From Zelopaecilomyces penicillatus (lineage: Eukaryota; Ascomycota; Sordariomycetes; Hypocreales; Pseudodiploosporaceae): a stretch of 64,000 bases of DNA. How positions within the stretch are numbered: position 1 is the first letter of the stretch; the number at the start of each line of letters is the position of its first letter. Under the pieces are notes generated by a model. That model worked only from the letters and a program-made list of their open reading frames with translations. It had not been told where the DNA came from and searched no databases. Both the position numbers and the translations under genes were made by a program. Of the stretch, positions 30,429-42,446 are shown one piece after another. The stretch covers positions 4,402,001-4,466,000 of the forward strand of contig VCCP01000004.1 of the NCBI GenBank assembly GCA_005765155.1, given 5' to 3'.

Positions 30429-31165
30429 TCCGCGCAGATGGTGAAACCATTTGAGGATACAACTCTTATGTTTGACGCTCATTATTGGTCGTATCATTAG
30501 TTGGACGAGGAATCGTGATCACATTGCAGGCTGTGGCTTTTTTTCCTAATCCACCAACTCTTGCATCATCCCCGCAGATGGATTAGACACGGGCGCTAGA
30601 TAACAATAATAAGCTTGGTTAAAGTGTGACAGAAATCGTGCTGTGGTTGCAATCCATGGGGGTTGCAGATCGAGATTGTATGCAGGGAAATGGAGTCCGC
30701 GTATCTTGCCTGCGTCTGGCAAAGCAGTCCAGAGTTTGGTGAACCGAGAACCTGCATCTGGTATTCGACACATGTTACCTTAAATATGCCCCTTGAGAGA
30801 GATAATTGGGAGTATATGTGATGCTAATTGGCGCGGATTAGAATCCGAGTAGGTCCGCCAAAAGGAAAGGGGACACGTTGGCGTTGTTCGAAGCGTCCGG
30901 CCAAGCGTCAGGAACACGTCAGCTTTGTTTGCTCCGTTCTGTAGTCTGGATGTGTATAGCGTCGGGTGTTAATTAACTAAATTGATTAATTAATTGAAGG
31001 AACCCCTCACCTCGTGCCTACTCTTGCTACTACTAGTAGCAACGCATCAGTCCCCAAAGCCCAGCTGTCCGTCGCCATTCCTACTCCTCCTCCTCTAACA
31101 ACTCCATCACCATCACCATCACCATCACCACCAACTCACCTCAATCAATTGATCCCTCACTCACC
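30429..31165. other. Intergenic; AT palindrome and TCACCA repeat
   Basis: Contains a TTAATTAACTAAATTGATTAATTAATT self-complementary stretch at about 30970-30996 and a CATCAC/CACCAT run at about 31105-31130 just upstream of the zinc-finger gene. A 75-codon minus-strand frame at 30546-30773 has no recognised family. Confidence 0.5.
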
Positions 31166-32083
31166 ATGTCTTTCGAGTGCAATACCTGCACCCGGGTCTT
31201 CTACACCGAGCGCTCCCGCAGCCAACACATGAATGACACGGATCACTGGGGCGCGAGCTACGCTTGCGAGACGTGCGACGACGTCTTTCCATCGCTACCC
31301 TTAACATACCAGCACATGAATCGCTGGAACCATTGGGCACTGCGTTACCCTTGCGAGACTTGCTCAGATGAATTCTGCAGTGAGATGGCTGCGGAGAATC
31401 ACATGGCTGAGGAGGGCCATTATCGGGACTATTGCAAGCAGTGCGACCGGCGCTTTGTGAGCCACAATAATCTGAGAATGGTGAGATCTCAAGCTATTTG
31501 ATTCTTGGTCTTCCGCCGGGGATAGCAATTCCTACCGCATTGCAGAATGCGGCTCTAACCAATCCCATGGTAATAGCACCTCAACTCAAGGGTTCACCGA
31601 GGCTCTTCCATTACCTGTTTCTTCTGCGAGTCGAGATACACCACAGCCAGCGGCCTCGTCCACCACCTAGAAACCGGATCCTGCTCGCGCGCGCCCAAAC
31701 TCAACCGAGAAACTATACTCGCCATGGTCCGCGAGCGCGATCCGCACGGCATCATCACCATGAAACAGATTGGCTGGCGCGACGAACCAGCAATTTCATA
31801 TTCGGCGACCAACGCGGCGTTCAATGGCGAGAAGTGGGAGTGTTATCTCTGCCACAAGAAGTTCAATAGGGTCAAAGCCCTGAATAGCCACCTCAACTCA
31901 CCTACGCATAAGCAGAAAGTCTACCAATGCCTTAATGCGAGGGCCGGGTGTCAGAAGCAGTTTGTGAGCCTGGCTGCCTTTGCAGCACATCTGGAGAGTG
32001 AGGCTTGTGGATATACGAGGTTCGAACAGGTGCAGGAGCAAGTCACCCAGATCTTTGATAGGGGAAGGATGATTGGTTTCTAA
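31166..32083 (+). CDS. C2H2 zinc-finger protein
   Basis: Two exons, 31166-31480 and 31577-32083, with a 96-nt intron, giving 273 aa. Five or more C2H2-like fingers are spaced along the whole protein: CNTC...HMNDTDH, CETC...HMNRWNH, CETC...HMAEEGH, CKQC...HLNSRVH (assembled across the splice junction), CFFC...HH, then CYLC...HLNSPTH and a CLNARAGC...HLESEAC finger. The splice junction is supported because it restores a finger with HLNSRVHRG. The layout matches a recurrent family of fungal C2H2 proteins of unknown role; nucleic-acid binding is an inference. There is no activation-domain-like tail. Confidence 0.85.
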
Positions 32084-33514
32084 ACTGCGAGCTCGTCATT
32101 TCCTTCTCCTCGATTAGGTGGTGTATTATTTTTCAATTACCGTTTCTTTTATGACTGCGTCTTAATAGCTGGGCGATATTGCGACTAGGCATCTGATAGC
32201 CAGCTATGCTACTCTCCGCAGGGGCTACTATTTATGGAGTCCCTACGCAGCTGACCACACGGAATGGGAGCGAAAGGAAACCTGCCCTGAGAGTACGCTT
32301 TCAAAACTTGCTTCTTTTTGGACGATACAACATTGGAGAGTTATTTACAAGGGTACTTGGCAGCAGCTCCGTGGTTTGATCTGTTTCGTGTACCAGTATT
32401 TGGACGAATGGGTTGTTGGGTTGTGTGCTTGTGAGCCCGACGGTTTATTGGCGATCTAAAGCACCGATCTTTTACATCAATTATGGGAACAACTTCTTTT
32501 CTCTGGAGCTTGATTGAAGTTTCAAGTTCCCAAACAAACATATCAAACTGGAACTGTTTCTTTTCGTTATATGACAAACGCAAAAGATTGTCTATCTCAC
32601 AGGCGACAAATTTCTGGAATTACTTTGGTTCAGAGAAATTGGCTAAAAATCTATAAAAGGACTGCTGTGTAGAGTCGGTATCCTGTTTGTCTCTGCTCGC
32701 TGGTGGGTGTTGCTGGATGGTGGAAATCACGCAGCCTCCTTCATTCATTCCTCTCCTACATTGGGATTCAACCTCAAAGCTATATCAGAAATACGGAAAC
32801 CAGTTCCTTGCTACTACACCAAGTCAGGAAATCATGCTAGATCTAAACTGGCAAAAAATGCGTGTTCAGTCCACCTCCTCGCATCCCCTCGCAACTTTTG
32901 CCTACCAAAACAGCTACGTCGCCTTCTTTGAACTGGCAATCGCTCGAATTACATTGAAAAAAAACCATGATGCGATGCTACAGCAGAGGCGCTTCTCAAC
33001 AGCACGTTACGTATCTCACGTCTTGGGGTCGTACGCTGTATGACCTGTATGGATACGAAGTCCTCATACTTTCTTATTGAAAGGAACAACTACATGTAGC
33101 TCGCAGACTCTGCCGGTGGCTATAACGAGCCTACGATATTGAAGAGTTTAGCAAGGGTAGTGAGTGGCCCTCTTGAGGGTTTGCGAATGATGGAAATATT
33201 CCCCATGTGAAATACATCAAGCAGCGCTGATGAGTCATTGTATCCAGACTCTATCTGTGCATTAACACAATACTCTACAATGCCTAGCGACATCTGGGAG
33301 AGGAAGGCGGCATTGGTTCAGCCACGTAATTTCACACAATCGTTCAATCACATCCTGCATCATAATAGTAAAGGCAAACTGAGATTCTATAACCGTCTGA
33401 ACACATATACAAAGGGTATCATCAACACACAATCAAGTTGCCAGCAAAAATAGATTCGCCCCTGTCGTCGCTCAACTTCCCCAAAGTGATCCAAACCATA
33501 CCCATGCCAGTAGC
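32084..33514. other. Intergenic, no supported gene
   Basis: Between the convergent zinc-finger and RdRP genes. A 118-codon plus-strand frame (32687-33043) and a 71-codon one (33238-33453) have no domain features and AT-rich, unbiased codons. Nothing else seen. Confidence 0.5.
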
Positions 33515-36500
33515 TCACGCATCATCAATGGCCACGCCATACTCATCAAAATCGGTAACCTCGTACATCGCCGCCACACTCTCCTCGTCCATATCAATCT
33601 CGCGCTCCTGAGCAAGCGCAGCAACACGCTTCTTGTCCGGCCTCAGAACCGTCCAGATATCGGCAACAACCATTACAGAGGTCTTGTTCTCTGCAGATAT
33701 TTTCATCCGTGCCTTGATAAATCCTAGCTGTTTGCCCGCCATCCTCCAGTGGAAATTACTTTGCCGACGATGACATAATTTGAACGTGGCAGAGGCTTTG
33801 AGCAACGCCCACGGGCTATAATCCGTATCATTGCCCCAATCCGAAAAAAGTCCACGCAAGAGGTCGCATGACCGAAAGTCTTCCGGTGGCTCAATGGCAA
33901 GCCACTGATTATAAAGTTGCCGAACATTACTCCGATAAGCGCTTGACTGTTTACCGCTCCTCGCCATAGTCACATCCCAACATGACATGACTTCCTTGAT
34001 TTCACCTGTGAGCTTATGCAAGACCGATTTAAGTCTAGGCTCAGCTTTAGCTAGTTCATCATGTTGGTTGAATAACTTTGTCAAGTCAGCGTCATATGTT
34101 GTTGCGCCGTATTTCTCAACATCCAATCTCAGACTTTCAGAGGCCTCTTGAACGGTACTGTGCCCAACTTCCAACTTTAAATAGTCTAAAATATGAGACT
34201 GTCCCATTATTCGTGTTGCAAAGCCAGATGTTCTTGCCTTGTCTAGTTCGTAATTGGGCGCGTCATAGCTGCGTTGTCCTCCAATGTCTTTCTTAATCTT
34301 TTCAAAATTGTGGGGAGAGAATATAATTCCTTGTTTAGGTTGGTCGACTAAATTGCCGAGTAAAACACCGAGCAAAATAGTACCGTCCTTTTTCATCGAG
34401 GCATCCTCGTAATAACCATATCTTTCTTTGTATTTGGTGCATTGACCAAGCAAGGAGACCTGAAGACTGAGACGCATGGACTCTTCCATGAAAGCTGTGC
34501 AGGCTTTATCGAAATTTGGCTTGCCCCTACGCCTGGCGCCAGCTGAATCAGTCATCATGTGCTGAAACGTCGTGCTCAACTTCTTGAAATACCCCAGTTT
34601 GAATAAGTTGGGGTGCTCTGGGACGGGTACGCTGCCAAAGTTTCTCACAATATCCTGATCCCAACAAACCCATGCTCTATCACCGTCATAGTCACCACCC
34701 GAAAGCATATCAGCAAGAGGTACTTTGCCTTTCATCGGGAAGACAATGACATCTTTCAGCTTTCTGAGCGTCGGCTTCGAAACGACCCGAACTCTTTGAA
34801 TATCGCTGGGCAGGTGTGCTGGCGATCTTGCAATGAGAACATCCATATCTTCAAGAAGTGTGTCGGAGAATCCTTCGACTTGGAATTTGGTAGAAAACGA
34901 CAAGTGAACCTCACCTTCTTCCAGACTTTCAGAAAAGTCAGTCGTCATGAAAGCATATGTTGAACATGGAATACCAATGTGCATCTTGCTCATCAAAGCG
35001 TTTCTCTGTCCTTCGCACGTTTTCAAAAACGAGTCCCTAAGTATTGGCAGGCTCAAATCAAAACCAGAATCCAGTAAAAATGCTGCCTTATCCACATCTT
35101 CATTAGGAAGTCCAGCCAAGTATGGAGTATAGTCAAGCGTTGGCTGTCCGGATTTGGTCTCTCCAGCCTGTCGAAACCATTGGCGGGTTTCTGTAGGGTG
35201 GCGCGTTGCCGTCTGTTGAGCATCAAGATCCACTAATAAGCCGTTTCTTAGATGTTTGTCGAGGGAATTCCTCATAGCCTTGCGATCAATTGCGAGAGCC
35301 ACCAATATTGGTATGAGCTGTTGATTCAATTTCGCAGGCCTCAATTCTTGAGACCACCCTTTGACTTCAAAAGTTCGGTGATGGGGATCTTGACCATCGC
35401 ACTTCCACTTCAGTTGAGAAGGATAGACATCAATCCAGTCATCGTCCCCGAACCCATCATCGTTGACGTCGATGATCCACATGCCTTTCGCACTTCCGAG
35501 TCGTGCCTGAAAAGCAGATGGACAGTCGGTCAGATGCAACTCATCCGCAATCCTTCTTGCAAGATGTCGGGACATGCAACCGATGCCATCATTCATGACA
35601 CTTCCCCCATCCTTTACGTCTGCTTTGAGACGAATTTGATGCGGCTGAAGCACAACCGTGGCAAAAGTTGGACTCAAACCTTTTGACAATTGTTAGCAAG
35701 CAACATTGATAAGGGGTATTACTACCACTTCAAAAACTTACTAAGCGAAAGACGAGAGAATAATTTAGGAACAACTTGATCAGAATTTTGTTTGATCCCG
35801 ATAGCCCATTCCAGGAGCTGCCAGAGTTCCATGGTAGTACGGTTGGAAGGAGTTAATGCATCTTGTACTTCAGGAATACCCCCACGGACAAGATGTGGGT
35901 GAAAGCCGGTGCCGTCGCATGCAAAAAAGTGAATCTTCTTCAAGAATTTCTTGTCAGCTTGAGCTTTCTCGCCACCGGCCTTTTTGATGTCGCGAACGAA
36001 AAACGGGACCCATGTCCGTCCAAGGAAGAGGTGGTTCTCTCGGTTGAGCCACTGCACAATGTCTTTCAGGCCATTCTCATCTTTGAACCCGGTAGGTGAG
36101 TCTTTTGTACCAGGTGACGGAATCGATACCTCCAAGAATCGATCATGGCCAAACCGTCGGCCTAGGCGGTGACCAAGCTTGAGAGACAGAGGGTCCAGGG
36201 TCACATCATACAGTGGTCCGTTTTTGTCCTTGTTATAAGCGAATTGCATTGAGAGTGTGACAGCCTTGTTTCCATCCTGGTAGGTATCAAACGCGGCTTT
36301 CCAGGCATTCCCGTCACTCTTTGGAGGTAGGTCTTTCCCTTGAAACTGGCAATGCCTTCCGATTCTAGTTCTCAGTTTTTGCTGATCGTTCCAGCCATCT
36401 TGAGAAGCATACCCTAAGTCGCATTCATCAAGGGCCACACCGCAGTGAAGTGCGGCTCTGGTAACTTCCCAAATCACAGGCAATGGGGCATTTTGAAAGC

Positions 36501-37640
36501 CGGAGGGGGCCCTGGCTAATTGTTTAACGTTAGCTAATGTTGAACAACCCATCCACCGTACTTACGCCAAATGTTTGCAAGTCTTTCATTTACCCTCTCT
36601 GGACCTTTGGTTGTGGAATGCAATTCCTTGCCAGGTGCTGGATGGGTTGCAGTCTTGAACACGCGGGAACCGTCCGATGCAGAATGACCAGTTTCTCTCG
36701 TATGCCTATTATGCACATTTGGCGTAACTGACAAGCTAGAACGCCCGTCGAAGCCTACATCTGTATTCCTTTCAGTCTGGCTTTGGGAGCAGGACTCATC
36801 CAGGGCATCAAACTCGGCAGTGCCAACTGAGGACCAATCTTGGATCTCGTCGTCGTCAAAGTTAAAGGGAACCGTCGTTTGACCGTCAGACAGTGAGTCT
36901 TGAACACTTTCCTCAGAAAAAACTTGAGATACGTTAGACGTGCTGCGACTGATGGAAGTGGACGTGCTTGTAAACGACGTGGTCACGCTAGCCTGTTTGC
37001 CAACATTGCGCCCCAAGGTTGATAAACTACTCAATTTTTGGGCCGCTCTCGTTCGCACTGGGAGGGCGTCTATGATAGCGTTTTGGTGCATGTGATCATA
37101 ATCTGGTTGACGCCTCGCCCGCTTCGCCGGAGCATCTGGAAACTAGTCAGAAGGCCTCTTGGCGGCGTTCTTGGGCCGAACGCTGAAATTCGCACCAGAC
37201 AGAATATCTAGCAATAGTATTTGAAACACAGCTTGCTGTCCTGTAGAGATGGCTGGTGTGTAAGAACCGCCACCAGCATAGCCATTCCTTGACTGATGAG
37301 CCAGTTTAGATGGAACCTCTTTGCGAAACCGCTCAAGGTACCCTGTTAGATTATCGGTTTTGTTGAAAAGAATGGCGCGCATTCGCCGATAAATTCGATC
37401 GCATCGTTGCCCCTGCGGAGACAACTGCTTCTTGAGGCCTGGAGAAAGCAAATGGTCTGGCACCTCCAAGCCCAGGTTGAACTCAGCATTCAGATCGTCA
37501 ATGGTACGATTGAGCTCCCCAGACACATATTCATTCTGACTATGGCGAGTAGGGGTAGCTGGAGAATGCCAGCCAGTCGACATGGCGGGCGACGCCGAGA
37601 GGGTCGGCTCGCGGTTTAGCACAATTGAGCTTGAAGCCAA
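33515..37640 (-). CDS. qde-1: RNA-dependent RNA polymerase, QDE-1-like (RNA silencing)
   Basis: Cellular RdRP that makes double-stranded RNA from single-stranded transcripts or DNA for quelling-type silencing (known for Neurospora QDE-1). Four exons: 37196-37640, 36566-37135, 35742-36515, 33515-35679; introns of 60, 50 and 62 nt; 1317 aa, close to QDE-1 length (about 1400). The catalytic DxDGD loop is DYDGD at residues 926-930 (bases 34679-34693) within LSGGDYDGDRAWVCWD; the Tyr form matches QDE-1 rather than the DLDGD of SAD-1-type enzymes (from memory). The N-terminal about 340 residues are Ser/Thr-rich and poorly structured, followed by the two double-psi-barrel region. The first intron is a multiple of three and contains an in-frame TAG, so missing it would suggest a broken gene; its CTGAC branch site and CAG acceptor support splicing. 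No truncation seen. Confidence 0.93.
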
Positions 37641-38876
37641 AGCAATAGATTGATTGGTACGAAGGGCGGGGGCTAGTGAAGCTTAGCACGCGATCTAGTA
37701 AATAGGCTGGCAGTGACCGTGTCGCGCACAGTGCACAGTGAGAGGAACGCGTCCTGGAACACGGCAATATTGGCTACGTTGGTAGACTAAGGGGGATCAC
37801 GCACTGTGTGACATCCCTGTAATATTCCTCATTTACAAACTGGTAGGCTAATAGCACGGAAAGAAAGACATGAAAACGGATTGATATGATTTGCTCGCTG
37901 GTACACTTTTTCGTGATTTAATGGGTAAGCCCGATCCTCGTTTCGGTATATCAAACACCAGGACGCGGTATATTCGAGAAGACTCCAATTTTGCAACAAC
38001 ATGTTGCTATTGGGGTACATGCAGCATGCAGCATGCAAGGAGACGTTGTTGAATGCGGCGAAAATGGCGAACACGTCTGTTGCATGCGTGTTGATCTGCT
38101 CCGTATTATAGGCGTGGAAAAAGTATCCACGATAATCATAGAGGATAAAATACGTTAGCTTATGCTGTGTAGAAAATCTGTGTTACATGAACACTCGGCA
38201 AATTCTTCAGATATAGTCCATTGTTCTACCTCTATAGCTCAACATTAATATTAATAGCAAATCTAGATACCCCCGGTGGCACTATGCCTAGATTTCTCAT
38301 TGCTCTTGGTGTTTGCCGCATCCTACTCTTCAGCTATTTCGACGCACTTTGAAGTCCTTATCAAGCTTCAATTCCTTGAGCTGGTAAAAATATCAGGGGT
38401 GACGCATTTCGAACAATTGGTCATAGCTCCTAGACAGGAACTGTTACATAGTCATTCTCAAGCTAATTCCGCACATCACAACGTCTAGCACTAGGCCATT
38501 TGTGATCTTTTCCGGATCCGATGATGGGAGCCTGACGTGGCAGCGGGCATCGGCATGGATAATTAGCTTGTACAGTATGGTTCTGTTCGCTTTTGTCTTG
38601 TCGCAGCCTTCTTGGTTCGTATTGTTTCGTTTTCAGCTTTCTTGGCAGCCCAATTACCCCACATCAAGGGTGTGTCCAACGTTATGCCGGCCCGACCATT
38701 ATCCCGTCATTTTTACAGCATCCACTCCATCTCCTCTCGCTTCTGGAGAATCTCGGGGTTCGGCGTTCATGTCCAGGCGTCAACCAGTATCTGAGCTCAC
38801 TTCCCGGTCGGGATCGTCTCCACTGCTGGTCTGGGCGAATGCTCTCCTTGTTGATTAATTTGTCAAATATTCCATA
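37641..38876. other. Divergent intergenic region between RdRP and Zn2Cys6 regulator
   Basis: No gene supported. It should contain both promoters. AGCATGCAGCATGCA direct/inverted motifs occur at about 38022-38040. Overlapping open frames at 38502-38877 lie in the leader of the regulator and lack features. Confidence 0.5.
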
Positions 38877-41585
38877 ATGGCTGACAACCCTGAATGCGAA
38901 GACCAGCTTCCGGTGGAGGAGCTGACACCCGAGGAGGCAAACCGCATTATCCATTCTCACCGGAAAGTTCGGTACGGTAAGGCGACCCGCCGAACTATGC
39001 TGGCCTTCTTGCGCGCACCCACAGTCAATGTCTGGGATTATCGAATTGTGACGCAGGACTAATGCATTTGATTGTTTTATTCAGGTACCGCATGCTGGCC
39101 ATGCCGTCAGCGCAAAGTCAAGTGTGACAACAAACAACCTTGTGAGAATTGTGTGAAGAGAGAGCATCCTCAGCTGTGTTCGTATAAGCCAAACCGGTCT
39201 TCTACAAACAAGAACAGTATCTCTCAGCAGAGCGTCAACAGCCGTAAAAGACCGCATTCGCCGTCTGAGGAAATAGACGACAATGCCAAAGATGAGCGAC
39301 AAGGTAGCTGGCCGAGGACCATTGGTAAGACCCAACTTGTAAATTCCTCACGCTCTGACCCCAGCCCATTGTAACATCTTAATAGGATTGTCAGCCAGTT
39401 TGGATGATTCAGACTCGACCGGTGATCGCTACCTAGGCCAAAACAGCATACCAGCACTGCTACGGGAGCAATCATCGTCGAATGATAAGAGCGGCAATGC
39501 TGATATCAGGCAAGACATGCGCTCAATCCTGGGTCTGGATACGTCGGCTCCGTTTCCACTTATGTCATCGAAGCATCTACATCTTCTCGCACATGATATC
39601 TCAACCGAGCTTCCATCAGATCGTGAGGTTATGAAGTACGGATGATCCGCTGCCAAACTTCATCTTGTTTGGGGACTGACGTTTGAGTAGACTTTTTAGA
39701 ACATACAAGGAGATCCCACAACCATTTTGGGGCTTCGTGTATGACATTGATGATCTTGAGTCTAAACTCATGATATATTTAGAGGAGCGCTCCCGCAATG
39801 CGACAACAAATACGAAAGCGCCGCGATCAGTCACTGCGTCCTGGCTTGCGATTTTATTTGCTGTTTTGGCTGTGGGATCTCAGTATCACGAATCCCCATA
39901 CCATGTTCGGACCCGGGATTCTCAAAAATACATCCAGATATCGTTCCATTTCCTCCGACTCGCCAACTTTTTGCTCAGGTATACTGTAATCTAGACATCG
40001 CGATGCTCACTTTCATCTGACAATTGACAGACCTTCTTTCGATTCCATCCAAGCCTTGCTTCTCACCAGTTTCGTGCTTCTCAATGACATGAAAGCAGAG
40101 GCCTCATGGGGTCTGACAGGTCTGACATGCCGTCTTGCTCAATCACTTGGCCTCCATCGGCCGAACCCGAATGATGGCCGGGAAAGCGCTCCGCCAGGAG
40201 CCAAGTCCAAAGAGAGTATACGACGCAAGCTTTGGTGGACTTGTGTTTGGCACGATACCCTCACATCCTTGTCCTTTGATAGGTAAACGACCTATCGTAT
40301 TTTAGTAAACCCTCACTTCTGACTGGGATTATTATAGATCGCCCATGACCAATTTTGCATGCTGTGCAATCCCCGTTTTCAAAAACTCGCCACCCGGCGA
40401 GTACACCTACCTAGAGATGATGTATCATCTCATGGAGATCATTTCACGCCGTCTCAATCCAGACCTCATCTCTGACGCCACATACACCCAGATTACTGAT
40501 AACTGCGAAGCCATCGAGGACCTTCGCAGACATGGCACTGCACACTTGAAAGACAAGGAAATGTGCAAGTCCGCGCTTGATCGCCTCCAATTCTACGCCA
40601 TCCGACTTCACACCTCTTTTGTCATGTCGGTTTGCTGCCGCCCGGCTTTGAGGAGAGACTGTAAATTTGAGCCAGCGCAGAAAAAGGATCTTTCTGAGAA
40701 ATGCATACACAATCTGACCGAGACTGTCCGGATGTTTCTAGCAATGCATCAGCTTTCAGTCATTCCGACTAGGAGCTGGGCGTTTACCTATCACGGTCTC
40801 TCCTCGGCCCTGTTGCTCGGGATTCTTGTCGACACAAAGACGGACCCGGAGGTTCGGCAGTTGCAAGGCGACCTGATCTCAGCACTATCAGCGACAGCGG
40901 CAAAGGAGGTCAGCTCTCCCGAAGAACACATCATTCGAACGAACAAGGATATTGAACTTTCTGGTCCGCTGTTTAGGGCTCTAACAGCTCTCAAGAATAT
41001 TTATGATCACGGATCAATCGTTCGATCCAATTTGAAGAGAGATGGAGATTCATCTGCCGGTGGCAGTGGTAGTCGGACTCCAATGGCACAATTTGGCCCC
41101 GGTGGCCAGATTACGCCGATATCGAACCAAGCGTTTCGGGTTCTTCTACCAATCACAGATCCCCGAGAAGATGCAGCTCTGGCTATGGCAGAGATGCAGA
41201 ACGGAGCATCGCTGTCTGAAGTATCCAAGTAAGCATTTATTTTGTTCCTGCCCATTTGTGTGCTGGTCAGCGTGAGAGACTAACAATGGGCTCCAGCATC
41301 GGTTATCCGCAACATATGGAAACTGGTATGGGCCTCGATGGTAACATGCCCGTCATGAACATGGATCAGATACAGTACATGGCGCCTTTGGATCTGTACG
41401 AGTCCATATGGGGTGGTACGTTTATGCTTTTGTTCTTGTTCGACCCTCTCTTTCCCTGGATCTTAGTCGCTGACATATTCTCAGAATCCCCTGATCCGTG
41501 GAACTCTGGAGGCATGGACTCGATGAACTATGATTTTCTAGCCCAGCCGCCCCCAGGGCAGCCCCAACAGCAATTTTACTTTTAG
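38877..41585 (+). CDS. Zn2Cys6 fungal transcription factor
   Basis: Nuclear DNA-binding regulator; target genes unknown. Eight exons: 38877-38976, 39085-39324, 39386-39635, 39691-39978, 40031-40282, 40338-41228, 41297-41415, 41485-41585, giving 746 aa with all phases consistent. The zinc cluster is at residues 37-65 with exact CysX2CysX6CysX5CysX2CysX8Cys spacing (CWPCRQRKVKC...), preceded by an acidic about 35-residue leader. The fungal-specific middle homology region follows (FDSIQALLLTSFVLL, WGLTGLTCRLAQSLGLHR, RRKLWWTCVWHD). The C-terminus is Gly/Met/Pro/Gln-rich (PPPGQPQQQFYF), a possible activation tail. It is divergent from the RdRP gene. Zinc-cluster proteins typically bind CGG/CCG half-sites. 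Confidence 0.92.
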
Positions 41586-42446
41586 GAAAAGAATGGGCGA
41601 ACTGAGCTTTGATCCCTTTTTTGGGACATGCAACTGGCGATGTGGAAAATGGAGTGAACGTTTAGGGCTAACTGAAATTGAAATTGACGGTCTTTCGTAT
41701 TGAAAGGCAAAAATGGATAAACAAAGCAAGCGATCTATGGCGTCTTTTTTTACTTCTTCTTCTGGGGAACTGTCAATTTACAATATACACGACTTTGTAT
41801 TGGTAATGGAATTTTTATAAAAGCACTTGGATGGCTTTATTTCAGTAGTCTCTTACTTATCCAACAATATCGCTCGTCTGCGGGCTTGAAGTGCGTGCGT
41901 CTACAAGAATGAAATAAAAATAACAGTACCCAGACATAATGCAGTCTATAAAAGTTCTACTACCCTTTTGACCCAGGCTCTAACATTCCCAGAAATGAAG
42001 CTAGATCAAGCCAACAGCAAGCAACACATTTGCCAACATCGAAATCCAACAGGTAGAAAAGTCGTCAGCGCTCTCTTTGATCATCCAGACACCTACCTAT
42101 CACTAGGTAGATGTGCATTTCAGATCGCATCAGGCCCCTCAAGGTCAGAGGTTACCACACCACAAAGAGTAGTGCTTAAACCGTCGTCGTTCCTCGAGAT
42201 TAGCCCTTTGCGACGATCAGGTTGCTCATCATCCGACTTTTCTGGGCCCCCTTTGAGATGTGACTGTAGAGTGCATATCTCTTCCCAAACCAAATACGTT
42301 TTTTATCAAAATAAGTAATGTCAGATTAGATCACAGTCATTTGGACAATGTAGAATTTGCCACGCTCGTCTATCAGACACATATTATGTGCAGAAAAAAC
42401 TCGTTGATTTCTTTTTTGTTGTTTTTGTTTTTGTTTTTACCTTGAT
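41586..42446. other. Intergenic between convergent genes
   Basis: 3' regions of the Zn2Cys6 regulator and RIO1. A TTTTTG run lies at about 42411-42439. No gene is seen. Confidence 0.55.

Noticed and set aside
30970..30996. AT-rich palindromic stretch as a MITE
   Set aside because: Too short, and no paired terminal repeat or target duplication was seen.
18084..31165. Starship-type giant transposon
   Set aside because: No tyrosine-recombinase captain gene and no bounding target repeats were found.
37136..37195. RdRP as a pseudogene because of an in-frame TAG
   Set aside because: A well-formed 60-nt intron removes the stop and keeps the frame; all other exons join in phase and the catalytic site is intact.
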